This document shows, piece by piece, positions 9,323 to 16,549 of a stretch of 64,000 nt of DNA. The translations under genes were made by a program, and so were the position numbers. The stretch is from NCBI GenBank assembly GCA_963780165.1, contig CAWABB010000001.1, positions 1,550,001 to 1,614,000 on the forward strand, written 5' to 3'. Under the pieces are notes generated by a model. The model was not told the origin of the DNA. It saw nothing but the letters and a program-made list of their open reading frames with translations, and ran no database searches. The stretch is from CAWABB01 sp963780165. Lineage in GTDB: Bacteria; Bacteroidota; Ignavibacteria; UBA10030; UBA6906. The first letter of the stretch is position 1, and each line of letters begins with the position of its first letter.

Positions 9323-10000
9323 TCAAGGCTCGAACACGATGGTCCCGAAGTCGTCCGGCCTGTGAAAGTTGAGCTCTCGAACGGGTGACCATGACGCCCA
9401 GTGCGGGTGAGAGGTGGCATCACCGCATTTATAGAAGTTGGCCCGCCAGCGGTCGCCGGGAAGCGGAGGCGCCTTTCCCACGTACCGTTCAAAGAATGTG
9501 AATGGAACCGTCATCTCAATCCACCAGTCGCACTCGCCCGATATCTCGGGGTCCACGACCGGCGGGAGACTGCCGGCGATAACGACGGAGGACGCATGCT
9601 CCCGGGGAATCGGTTGCCACCGCTCAAATCCGCCTGGCACTCTCCGCGGATCCTCAATGAACGACGACAGGAGCGTGCCGCCGCAATTCACCTCGAGGTT
9701 GACGTAGCCGCCTGGCGTGCGCGGTTGGAGAAAGGCCTCGACGCAGCTATCGGTATAGACCGGATCGCCGTAGTTGGTGTGGACGCACCGAACGAACCTG
9801 TCGCGGACGTCGAACCGGACGTACAGCGCTGCCGGATCGTAGAGCGCGCGGGCGGCAACGCGGGGGCGGTGCCCGGAACTCTCGGGACGGAAGGAGTCCA
9901 CGGCAAGCGTGTGCGCCCGAGACCAGAACGAGAGATCACCAGGCTCATGCACGCGGGAGTTCGCGGGCGCTCTCCTGACGGTGTAGCAACGGTCGGACAC
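9323..10000 (-). CDS. CBM9-like carbohydrate-binding protein
   Basis: The protein has about 225 residues and reads as a CBM9/DOMON-type beta-sandwich: ALYDPAALYVRFDVRD, the YTDSCVEAFLQP segment, a WWIEMTVPF strand and a closing HPHWASWSP. The frame is open up to 10102, but that overlaps the end of the ROK gene by about 90 bases. A TTG at 10018 or the GTG at 10000 is more plausible; I give the GTG. No signal peptide is apparent, so it may act in the cytoplasm, or the start may be misplaced. Relatives of the same fold appear in the two T9SS proteins at 35949 and 39025. Confidence 0.7.
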   Translation of the reverse strand: MSDRCYTVRRAPANSRVHEPGDLSFWSRAHTLAVDSFRPESSGHRPRVAARALYDPAALYVRFDVRDRFVRCVHTNYGDPVYTDSCVEAFLQPRTPGGYVNLEVNCGGTLLSSFIEDPRRVPGGFERWQPIPREHASSVVIAGSLPPVVDPEISGECDWWIEMTVPFTFFERYVGKAPPLPGDRWRANFYKCGDATSHPHWASWSPVRELNFHRPDDFGTIVFEP

Positions 10001-10010
10001 TGTGGGTTGA

Positions 10011-11228
10011 TCAGACAAACGCGGAAGGGTTGAGGTGTTCGACTTCAAACAGATCGCGCGCAGCGAGCATGGCAACGCCCAGGGATCCCGCTTTCGCGCC
10101 AAGGGGCGAAATCAGGAACTCCACGTCGCGGCTGAGCTGCACGAGCGAATGCTGGACCGCAGTCGTGCGGACGGGGTTCAGGATGAAATTGCCGGCCCCC
10201 GAGACGCGCCCCCCCAGCACGATCACTTCGGGGTTGAACAGCGTGATGAGGGACGCGAGCCCTTCGCCGAGATACCGCCCCGCCTGATCGAGAATCTCGA
10301 TGCAGAACTGATCGCCGCTGTTCGCCAGCTCCACCACCATCTGCGCATCGATCGCCTCGGCGCGTCCGTTGGTGCGCGCCGTCAGCTTCGAGGTGGCACC
10401 GTTCTTGACCCGCTCCCTCGCGGCAGCCCCGATGGCCTGCCCCGAAGCCACCGTCTCGAGGCACCCTTTCCGCCCGCAGTAACAGAGCTGGCCGTCCGGG
10501 ATCGTTTCGATGTGGCCGAACTCTCCCGCATACCCATCCCGCCCGTAAAAAAGACGCCCGTCGAGGATAATGCCCAGGCCCAGGCCCCACCCGATGTTCA
10601 GGCAGAGCGCATTTGTCTTCCTCCGCGCAGCGCCGAACCACAGCTCGCCGAGGGCCATGGCTTTCGCGTCATGCTCGACGTGCACGGGTTTGTCGAGCAT
10701 ACCGTGAAGGATCTCGCGGACCGGCCTCCCGCCGAAATGCAGGTACGTTTCTCCAATGCCCTCGCGGCCACGCACGATGCCCGGGATGGAGACGCCCACA
10801 CCCAGGAGCCGGTCCATGCGCAGGGAGTTTTCTGCAACGATGCCGTTGACTTCTGCGCGGATCCACTCGACGACCCGGCGCTCCTCCCGGAGAGGCGGCG
10901 AGGGGTGGGTGACAAACGCAACAACCTCCTGGGCGAGATTGAGAACGACCATGTTGGCGTTGAGGTGGCCGATGTCAATGCCGATCACGAAACCCGACGT
11001 GCCGTTCAGGCGGGCGAGGATTGGCGGCCGCCCCGCACGATCGGCGGTCTTCTCTTCGCGGGTCCGGATGAACCGTCCATGCTTCTCAGACGCGATAATG
11101 CTGGAGACCATGGGGATGCCCATGCCGGTGATCCGCGCCAGGTCCGTCAGGGACAGCTCGCCATGCTCGAGCAATGCGCGCAGAATGCGGTTCCGCCGGA
11201 TGCGGTTCTTTGTCGAGACTTTGCTCAT
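10011..11228 (-). CDS. ROK-family transcriptional regulator (NagC/XylR-like)
   Basis: The protein has 405 residues. An N-terminal winged helix-turn-helix (about 10-70: NRILRALLEHGELSLTDLA) is followed by a ROK sugar-kinase fold with VIGIDIGHLNANMV and the zinc signature GHIETIPDG...CYCGRKGCLE. Such proteins repress sugar genes and are relieved by a sugar or sugar phosphate. Its start codon overlaps the stop of the nucleotidyltransferase gene by four bases (ATGA), so it is translated with the sugar-activation genes it probably controls. The inverted repeat at 13418-13431 near the operon promoter is a candidate operator. Confidence 0.9.
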   Translation of the reverse strand: MSKVSTKNRIRRNRILRALLEHGELSLTDLARITGMGIPMVSSIIASEKHGRFIRTREEKTADRAGRPPILARLNGTSGFVIGIDIGHLNANMVVLNLAQEVVAFVTHPSPPLREERRVVEWIRAEVNGIVAENSLRMDRLLGVGVSIPGIVRGREGIGETYLHFGGRPVREILHGMLDKPVHVEHDAKAMALGELWFGAARRKTNALCLNIGWGLGLGIILDGRLFYGRDGYAGEFGHIETIPDGQLCYCGRKGCLETVASGQAIGAAARERVKNGATSKLTARTNGRAEAIDAQMVVELANSGDQFCIEILDQAGRYLGEGLASLITLFNPEVIVLGGRVSGAGNFILNPVRTTAVQHSLVQLSRDVEFLISPLGAKAGSLGVAMLAARDLFEVEHLNPSAFV

Positions 11229-12106
11229 GAGTGCGCGCCGCCGGGAGCGACGAATTCCCGGTGCAGATACTCCTGGACCGCTGCAAGGTCGTCGCGGCTC
11301 GTCAGGTCGGGGACGTGCTCGGCGCGCGGAATGGTCATGACGGTTCGCGGATGTTCGGCCGCCAGCATGCCGACAGCCGTCGGCAACTCGTACTCTTTAC
11401 GCACCGGGTGCAGAGGGACCCGAGCCAGGTAGGGCATGATGAGATCGTAGTCCAATCGCCAGATATTCATGCTGACGCCCACGCGTCCGTCCGGACCGGT
11501 GAGCGCCCCGACCTCTTCCGGCGACGGCTTTTCGACAATCGAAACAAGGAATCCTTCGGCGTCCTTGCGAAGGACTGCGAACTGCTCGATTCGTTCCCGT
11601 TCAAACTGCAGGGATTTCCTGTCATAATCAATGAGCGCAGCAGGGTACTCGGAGACGAGCAGTTCCTGCAGAGCTTCTCGGGTATAGAGATTGTCGCTGT
11701 TGCAGACGGTGAACCGCGACCCGCTCCAGTCGGGGCGGCTTCGCAGGCCCCATCGCAGCGCATCGGCTGTCCCGAGAGGCTTCGTTCGTCCCTCCGGAAT
11801 GGGCTGCTCTGCGAACGAGACACGCAAACCTTTCGAGAGATGCTCGACCGTTGCCGTCGTATAATGGGCCCGCATGGCGACGTCCGACTGCCCGACAACC
11901 AGCACCACGTCCCGATACCCGGCCGCCGCCGCATTCACGAGAAGATAGTCCAGAAACGGCCGCCCGCCGGTGCCGACGCCGATCATCGACTTCGGCTTCT
12001 GGTCCGCTTCACGGATGAGGCCGGGGTCGATCGCGTCCGAGCGCACAGCAGTCCTGCGCATGCGCGACGACACCCCGCCGGCAAGTATGACGAGGTTCGG
12101 GTCCAT
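11225..12106 (-). CDS. Sugar-1-phosphate nucleotidyltransferase
   Basis: The protein has 293 residues and a Rossmann-like nucleotidyltransferase fold. The N-terminal LAGGVSSRM nucleotide-binding loop is followed by KPKSMIGVG, the VVLVVGQSD strand, a metal-site CNSDNLYT and IVEKPSP. It would convert a sugar 1-phosphate and an NTP to an NDP-sugar. The upstream GHMP kinase makes sugar 1-phosphates, so the two form a short salvage and activation pathway. The start overlaps the kinase stop by one base (TGATG). Sugar specificity is not clear from sequence. Confidence 0.82.
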   Translation of the reverse strand: MDPNLVILAGGVSSRMRRTAVRSDAIDPGLIREADQKPKSMIGVGTGGRPFLDYLLVNAAAAGYRDVVLVVGQSDVAMRAHYTTATVEHLSKGLRVSFAEQPIPEGRTKPLGTADALRWGLRSRPDWSGSRFTVCNSDNLYTREALQELLVSEYPAALIDYDRKSLQFERERIEQFAVLRKDAEGFLVSIVEKPSPEEVGALTGPDGRVGVSMNIWRLDYDLIMPYLARVPLHPVRKEYELPTAVGMLAAEHPRTVMTIPRAEHVPDLTSRDDLAAVQEYLHREFVAPGGAHS

Positions 12107-13212
12107 CAGTCGAGAACCTCGAGCGGCTCAAGGCGCGTTCCGACATCTGCGGTGATCACGTAGGCCCTTCCCCCTTCCCTCTCGATAGCTTCCGCGACGC
12201 GCTCCGAATGCTCCGGCGCATAGGCGAACATGCAGCCGCCTCCACCCGAGCCATTGATCTTCCCCCCTACAGCGCCGGCCTTCAGCGCTGCATCCAGCAT
12301 CCTGTCGATCTTCGGCGTGGAAATGCGCAGCACGTCGCGGAGAACCGCCTGATGCTCCGTCAGCAAACGGCCGACCGCCACATGGTCGACGGCACTCACG
12401 CCCAGGAGTCCGAGCGCCGTCTTCGTGATCGCATGATTGCGCAGCGTCCCGCGCAGCAGATCGCGCTGAGAGGCATCAAGGACGCCGGAGAACGCGCCAA
12501 TGTCGGACTCCTCCGCCGTGTGCAACGAGAACCCCGGCTGCTTCGCGCGCAACAGTTTTGAGGCGTCCACCACCCGGTCCTTCACCCGGGCAAGAATGCC
12601 CTTCGTGTCCTTCGGCTCGCCGGAGTCTCCCAGGACGAACGTCGTCAGCGCGGCCGGGAGAGGACTGACTTTGATGGACGGGTGGAACTCGATCGCAACC
12701 ACGCCGCCGTAGGCGGTCGAGAAGTGGTCCATCATGCCGCCGGGTTCCCCGAACTCCAGCACCTCGGCCTCATGTGCAAGCCGCGCGCAGGAGTCCGGGT
12801 CAAGCGACACCCGCTGATCACTCAGGCAAGCAAGCACCCCGATCCACGTCACAATCAAGGCCGACGAGCTCGACGTCCCGGCATTGATCGGAATCTCTCC
12901 ATGGACCACCGCCTCGATGCCACCGGCGTACGTATAGCCGTGGCGCAGCATGACATTGGCGGCGCTGCGGTAGTAATCTCGCTCAACTGTGTACGGAACC
13001 CGCCCGGCAAGCCCGAACCGCTCTTCCCGGCCAATGTCCGGAAGATGAATCCGTGCCTCACGCGCCGGGATCTTCGTGGCGTCCATCGTGATCCGAAGGG
13101 AAATCGCGCACGGAATCACCGGAAGCCCCAGATAGTCCTGGTGCTCCCCGAAGAGGCATACGCGGCCGGGAGTGGAGATTCTCAACTCGCGGGATATACG
13201 CGGGGTTGTCAT
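12106..13212 (-). CDS. GHMP-family sugar kinase (galactokinase-like)
   Basis: The protein has 368 residues with all three GHMP motifs: RVCLFGEHQDYLGLP near the N-terminus (galactokinase-type), PINAGTSSSSALIV as the phosphate loop, and GGKINGSGGGGCMFAY near the C-terminus. It phosphorylates a sugar at C1 using ATP. The start at 13212 is favoured over the ATG at 13227 because AAGGA sits 7 bases upstream of 13212. It is first in a five-gene operon ending at 7970. Galactose, glucuronate, arabinose or another hexose could be the substrate. Confidence 0.85.
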   Translation of the reverse strand: MTTPRISRELRISTPGRVCLFGEHQDYLGLPVIPCAISLRITMDATKIPAREARIHLPDIGREERFGLAGRVPYTVERDYYRSAANVMLRHGYTYAGGIEAVVHGEIPINAGTSSSSALIVTWIGVLACLSDQRVSLDPDSCARLAHEAEVLEFGEPGGMMDHFSTAYGGVVAIEFHPSIKVSPLPAALTTFVLGDSGEPKDTKGILARVKDRVVDASKLLRAKQPGFSLHTAEESDIGAFSGVLDASQRDLLRGTLRNHAITKTALGLLGVSAVDHVAVGRLLTEHQAVLRDVLRISTPKIDRMLDAALKAGAVGGKINGSGGGGCMFAYAPEHSERVAEAIEREGGRAYVITADVGTRLEPLEVLD

Positions 13213-13381
13213 GCCTGGTTCCTTCATGCCGTCAAAACGTATGCCGGCCAGCGTGCCGCACCTGACGTTTGTTGAATGCAGACAGAGGCTGACCTGCTGG
13301 TATTGTTGAGCAATGGCCCAGGGTCATCAGCAATTGCCGACAGATGTGGTGAGTTTCTTGTGCAGAAAGAGGCTCGCGGGG

Positions 13382-13410
13382 AAAATATATGAATTCAAAA
13401 ATAATGTCAA
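13382..13410 (-). promoter_or_regulatory. Sigma70-type promoter of the sugar-activation operon
   Basis: On the minus strand TTGACA (13410-13405) is followed after exactly 17 bases by TATTTT (13387-13382). An overlapping TATATT gives a 15-base spacer. The -35 hexamer is a perfect consensus, and the local sequence is far more AT-rich than the rest of the window. It points at the GHMP kinase start with a leader of roughly 160 bases. Confidence 0.7.
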
Positions 13411-13417
13411 GGGATAA

Positions 13418-13431
13418 TTATGAAATCATAA
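13418..13431. promoter_or_regulatory. Inverted repeat, candidate ROK operator
   Basis: TTATGA-AA-TCATAA is a perfect inverted repeat with a 2-base centre. It lies 7 bases upstream of the -35 of the leftward promoter. NagC/Mlc-type ROK proteins bind AT-rich dyads with TTA/TAA ends, and the downstream operon encodes a ROK protein, so autoregulation is plausible. Confidence 0.4.
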
Positions 13432-13505
13432 AAAATATCTGCTATCATGAAGACCGGTGTGTCTCCCCTGACCTTCAGTGTGTCTGTCTCCCCCCCCTCT
13501 CCACC

Positions 13506-13556
13506 AAAAAAAAGAAAAAATCCCCAAATTCCCGACCCTCCGCTTCGCCTTCAGGC
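13506..13556 (-). terminator. Weak terminator after the ABC permease operon
   Basis: On the minus strand, 12 bases after the permease stop, a short GCCT/AGGC stem is followed by a long T-rich run (eight and six T separated by one C, 13520-13506). The stem is small and about 20 bases from the T run, so this is only a candidate. Confidence 0.3.
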
Positions 13557-13567
13557 TTCCCCCGTCA

Positions 13568-14389
13568 CTACTCCTTCACGCTCCCGGCCATGATCCCCGA
13601 CAGGTAGTACCGCTGAAGCGCCGCAAACAGGACCAGGACGGGCAGCACCGTCAGGACGGCCCCGGCCATCATGAGCTCTGTGTCCTGAACGTGCTCCCCC
13701 GACATGTTCGCCAACGCCACGGGCAACGTATACATCGAGTCGTCCGTCATAACGATCAAGGGCCACAGGAAGTCGTTCCACGTCCCCATGAACGTGAAGA
13801 TCGCAAGCGTCAGGAGAATCGGCTTGCAGAGCGGCAACACGACCGACCGGTAGACCCGGAAGTCCCCCGCCCCCTCCATCCTTGCCGCCTCCAGAAGGCT
13901 GTCGGGAATCGACATCGCGAACTGCCGGATCAGGAAGATTCCGAAGATGCTCGCCATCCCGGGGATGATCACCCCCAGGTACGTATTGATCACGCCCATC
14001 TTGTTCAGCAACAGAAACAGCGGGAGCATCGTCACCTGTGCCGGAATCACCATCGAGGCGATCAGGGTGTTGAATAGACCGCGTCGGCCCCGGAAGCGGT
14101 ACTTCGCGAACGCGAACCCGGCCATCGAGTTGATCGCGAGCGACACGAGCGTCACGGCCGCCGACACGATCACGCTGTTCAGAAGATACCGGGCGATGTT
14201 CAGCCGCGTGAAGAGGCTTGCGTACTGCTCCAGCGTGGGCGACGAGGGGAAGAAGGGAGGCGGGAACGTGCTGGCCTCCCCGGATCGCATGAACGAGGCG
14301 GCGAACATCCAGACCAGGGGCGTCAACGTAACGATACCGATGAGGATCAGCAGCCCGTGCAGAACGGCCGATGTCAGCAGACGTCTCAT
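13568..14389 (-). CDS. Carbohydrate ABC transporter permease, MalG type
   Basis: The protein has 273 residues and about six membrane segments. The cytoplasmic EAA loop is EAARMEGAGDFRVYRSVVLPLCKP, split here by its conserved glycine, and contacts an ATPase. The start at 14389 follows GGAGGGAGA and overlaps the stop of the MalF-type gene (ATGA); the upstream extension of the open frame is an out-of-frame reading of that gene and is rejected. It is the last gene of the glycan locus. No ATP-binding subunit is encoded nearby, so the importer must use a shared MsmK/MalK-type ATPase from elsewhere. Confidence 0.9.
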   Translation of the reverse strand: MRRLLTSAVLHGLLILIGIVTLTPLVWMFAASFMRSGEASTFPPPFFPSSPTLEQYASLFTRLNIARYLLNSVIVSAAVTLVSLAINSMAGFAFAKYRFRGRRGLFNTLIASMVIPAQVTMLPLFLLLNKMGVINTYLGVIIPGMASIFGIFLIRQFAMSIPDSLLEAARMEGAGDFRVYRSVVLPLCKPILLTLAIFTFMGTWNDFLWPLIVMTDDSMYTLPVALANMSGEHVQDTELMMAGAVLTVLPVLVLFAALQRYYLSGIMAGSVKE

Positions 14390-15270
14390 TCTCCCTCCCT
14401 CCGTTGCAGCCTCGACTGCAGAAGCGAGCCGGCCAGGATGAATGCGAACAGGACAAAGGCCAGCGCGGCGGCATACCCCATGCTCCACCACCGGAAGCCC
14501 TGCTCGTACATCAGCAAGACGATGCTGAGCGTGCTCTTCATCGGCCCCCCCTGCGTCATCACATACGGCTCGGCAAACAGCTGGAAGTATCCGATCATCG
14601 TGATGATGGTGATGAACAGCGAGGTCGGAGCAAGCATCGGAACCGTGATCCGCCAGAACTGCTGCCATCCGCCTGCTCCGTCGATGCTCGCCGCCTCGTA
14701 CAAGGAGTCCGGGATGTTCTGCAGGCCCGCGATGAAGATGATCATGTTGTAGCCGAAATTCTTCCAGACGGCCAGCAGGATAATCGCGGGCATGGCCCAG
14801 GAAGGGTCGCCAAGCCAGTCTATCGGCCCGATGCCGACAAACGAGAGCGCGTAGTTCAGCAGTCCGAAGCGCGGATGATAGATGAACCTCCAGACGATCG
14901 CCACCGCAACGAGGGTCGTCACCACCGGCGCGAAGTAGACGAACCGGAAGACCGGTTTCCAGCGCGCCAGGCGCGAGTGCACAAGGAGGGCCGCTCCCAG
15001 CGAGACTGCGATCGAGAGGGGCCCGCCCACAACAAGGAAGTAGGCAGTGTTCTTGAGCGCTGTCCAGAAAAGTGGGTCCTCAAGAAGCTGCAAATAGTTC
15101 CGGATCCCCACGAACCGGGCGTTGTCGAAGCTGGCCAGCGCATAGATGTCGAAGTCCGTGAAGCTGAGGATGAACGCTGCAGCCACCGGGAGGAAAAAGA
15201 AGATACCGATCGCCGCCAACGCCGGCGCGAGGAAGAACGCCGCCGGATGTACAAGTGCCCTAGCGTTCAT
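14386..15270 (-). CDS. Sugar ABC transporter permease, MalF type
   Basis: The protein has 294 residues with about six membrane segments. The first is HPAAFFLAPALAAIGIFF, and the EAA loop is YEAASIDGAGGWQQFWRITVP. It pairs with the MalG-type permease to form the inner-membrane channel for an oligosaccharide importer. Its start overlaps the end of the binding-protein gene by 11 bases, so the three importer genes are translationally coupled. Confidence 0.9.
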   Translation of the reverse strand: MNARALVHPAAFFLAPALAAIGIFFFLPVAAAFILSFTDFDIYALASFDNARFVGIRNYLQLLEDPLFWTALKNTAYFLVVGGPLSIAVSLGAALLVHSRLARWKPVFRFVYFAPVVTTLVAVAIVWRFIYHPRFGLLNYALSFVGIGPIDWLGDPSWAMPAIILLAVWKNFGYNMIIFIAGLQNIPDSLYEAASIDGAGGWQQFWRITVPMLAPTSLFITIITMIGYFQLFAEPYVMTQGGPMKSTLSIVLLMYEQGFRWWSMGYAAALAFVLFAFILAGSLLQSRLQRREGE

Positions 15271-16549
15271 ATACCATCCACCGCCGCTTCTCCAGGATGC
15301 GATCTGTCTCCCTGTCCAGCAACTGCAGGATCTCCCGGACGGACCGCTCCCGCCTTGACGTCACCTCCGCGAAATCCTGCAGCCGAAGCATGATGCGCTC
15401 CCATTCCGGGACCCTGGGTTGCGGCCGCACATTGGCAAACTGCTCATAAAATGCCCGGATCCGCGGATTCGTTCGAAACGAGGAATCCTGCCACGCCTCC
15501 ACGCGTGCCGGAAGGCTACCTGTGGCCCGGTAGAACTCCACCTGCAGGGCCGGATCGGAGAGGTACTCGATGAGCGCCCAGACCTGGGACTTGTGCTGCG
15601 ACTGTCTGGACATTGCCAAACTCGAACCGCCGGCGATCGATGCACCAGGGTACTGTCCGTCAGGACCCGGCAGCGGGGCCGTCGCCCACCTGTCTTGCAG
15701 GCTGTCCGGCATCCGTCGGGTAAACTCCCCGACATTCCACGGCCCGGTGATGCACATCGCAAAGAACCCCTCAGCCATCCCCTGATAGATGTTCGTGATG
15801 CGAGTGACGCCGACCGGAGCCAAACCCTCCTCAAAAAACCTGGTATAGAATGAGAACGCGCGCGTGAACTCCGGGCTGCTGAAATCGCCTCTCGTGTCTC
15901 TGTCCCGCAGGAATCCCGCACCCGCCTGCATGCCGAGGATTAGCGGCGGAGCGAACTCGTTGGTCGGCAGGAGCATCGCGTACGCGTCACGTCCGGCATT
16001 CAGCCGCTTGATACTTCTGCACACCTCGAGCCACTCGCTCCAGCTCCTCGGTGGCCCCGGTGCCCCGGCCGCGCGAAGGATGTCCGACCGATAGAAAAGA
16101 ACACGCGTGTCCACGTACCATGGAATTCCCCAGAGTCCTCCGTCGACCAGATTCGTCTCCCAGATGCCCGTGAAGTAGAACGCCGAATCGATCGTGCCGG
16201 ATCGCTGATCCCAGGCCCGGAGATTCTCCACGGCATTCAGGAGCTGGAACTCGGGTACCCACGTGTTGCCAAGCTGCCAGACGTCGGGCAGCGAGTTGCC
16301 CGCATAGGCGGTCAGTAGCTTCTCGTGTGCGGCGGTCCAAGGAATGACCTGCAGCTCCACGGCGATCCCGGGATTCCGTCGCTCGAACTCCGGCAGAAGC
16401 TTCTTGACGTTTTCGCCCTCATTCCCCATTGCCCAGAAGCGGATCGTCACCGGAGCATCGCCGCCGCGGGAACATCCCGTGCCGGTTAGCGCGACGGCGG
16501 CAGCAATGATCGCGACGGCGAAACTATGTCTTCCTGCGCTGGCGCCCAT
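15260..16549 (-). CDS. Extracellular solute-binding lipoprotein (ABC importer)
   Basis: The protein has 429 residues. A lipoprotein signal ends in the lipobox LTGTGC, and the mature part is a family 1 (MalE-like) solute-binding fold with TIRFWAMGNEGENV, the NSLPDVWQLGNTWVPEF segment, and ITGPWNVGEF in the ligand cleft region. It would capture oligosaccharide in the periplasm for the MalFG-type permeases downstream. The start overlaps the end of the GH2 gene by 26 bases. In Listeria innocua a solute-binding protein of this superfamily serves a sophoro-oligosaccharide importer, which fits the proposed substrate, but specificity cannot be read here. Confidence 0.88.
   Translation of the reverse strand: MGASAGRHSFAVAIIAAAVALTGTGCSRGGDAPVTIRFWAMGNEGENVKKLLPEFERRNPGIAVELQVIPWTAAHEKLLTAYAGNSLPDVWQLGNTWVPEFQLLNAVENLRAWDQRSGTIDSAFYFTGIWETNLVDGGLWGIPWYVDTRVLFYRSDILRAAGAPGPPRSWSEWLEVCRSIKRLNAGRDAYAMLLPTNEFAPPLILGMQAGAGFLRDRDTRGDFSSPEFTRAFSFYTRFFEEGLAPVGVTRITNIYQGMAEGFFAMCITGPWNVGEFTRRMPDSLQDRWATAPLPGPDGQYPGASIAGGSSLAMSRQSQHKSQVWALIEYLSDPALQVEFYRATGSLPARVEAWQDSSFRTNPRIRAFYEQFANVRPQPRVPEWERIMLRLQDFAEVTSRRERSVREILQLLDRETDRILEKRRWMVYER

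Larger units (their letters stand above)
13213..13567. other. Intergenic region with promoter and AT-rich block
   Basis: This 355-base gap separates the ABC permease stop from the sugar kinase start. It holds a sharply AT-rich block (about 13378-13445) with a leftward promoter and an inverted repeat, listed separately, and an A-rich run (13506-13520). I see no convincing gene; short open frames here have no coding character. Confidence 0.7.

Noticed and set aside
13389..13607. Small plus-strand open frame in the AT-rich gap
   Set aside because: It spans the leftward promoter and an A-rich run and has no ribosome site or coding character.
14390..14668. N-terminal extension of the MalG-type permease
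   Set aside because: The extra 93 residues are an out-of-frame reading of the MalF-type gene, and a strong ribosome site precedes the ATG at 14389.
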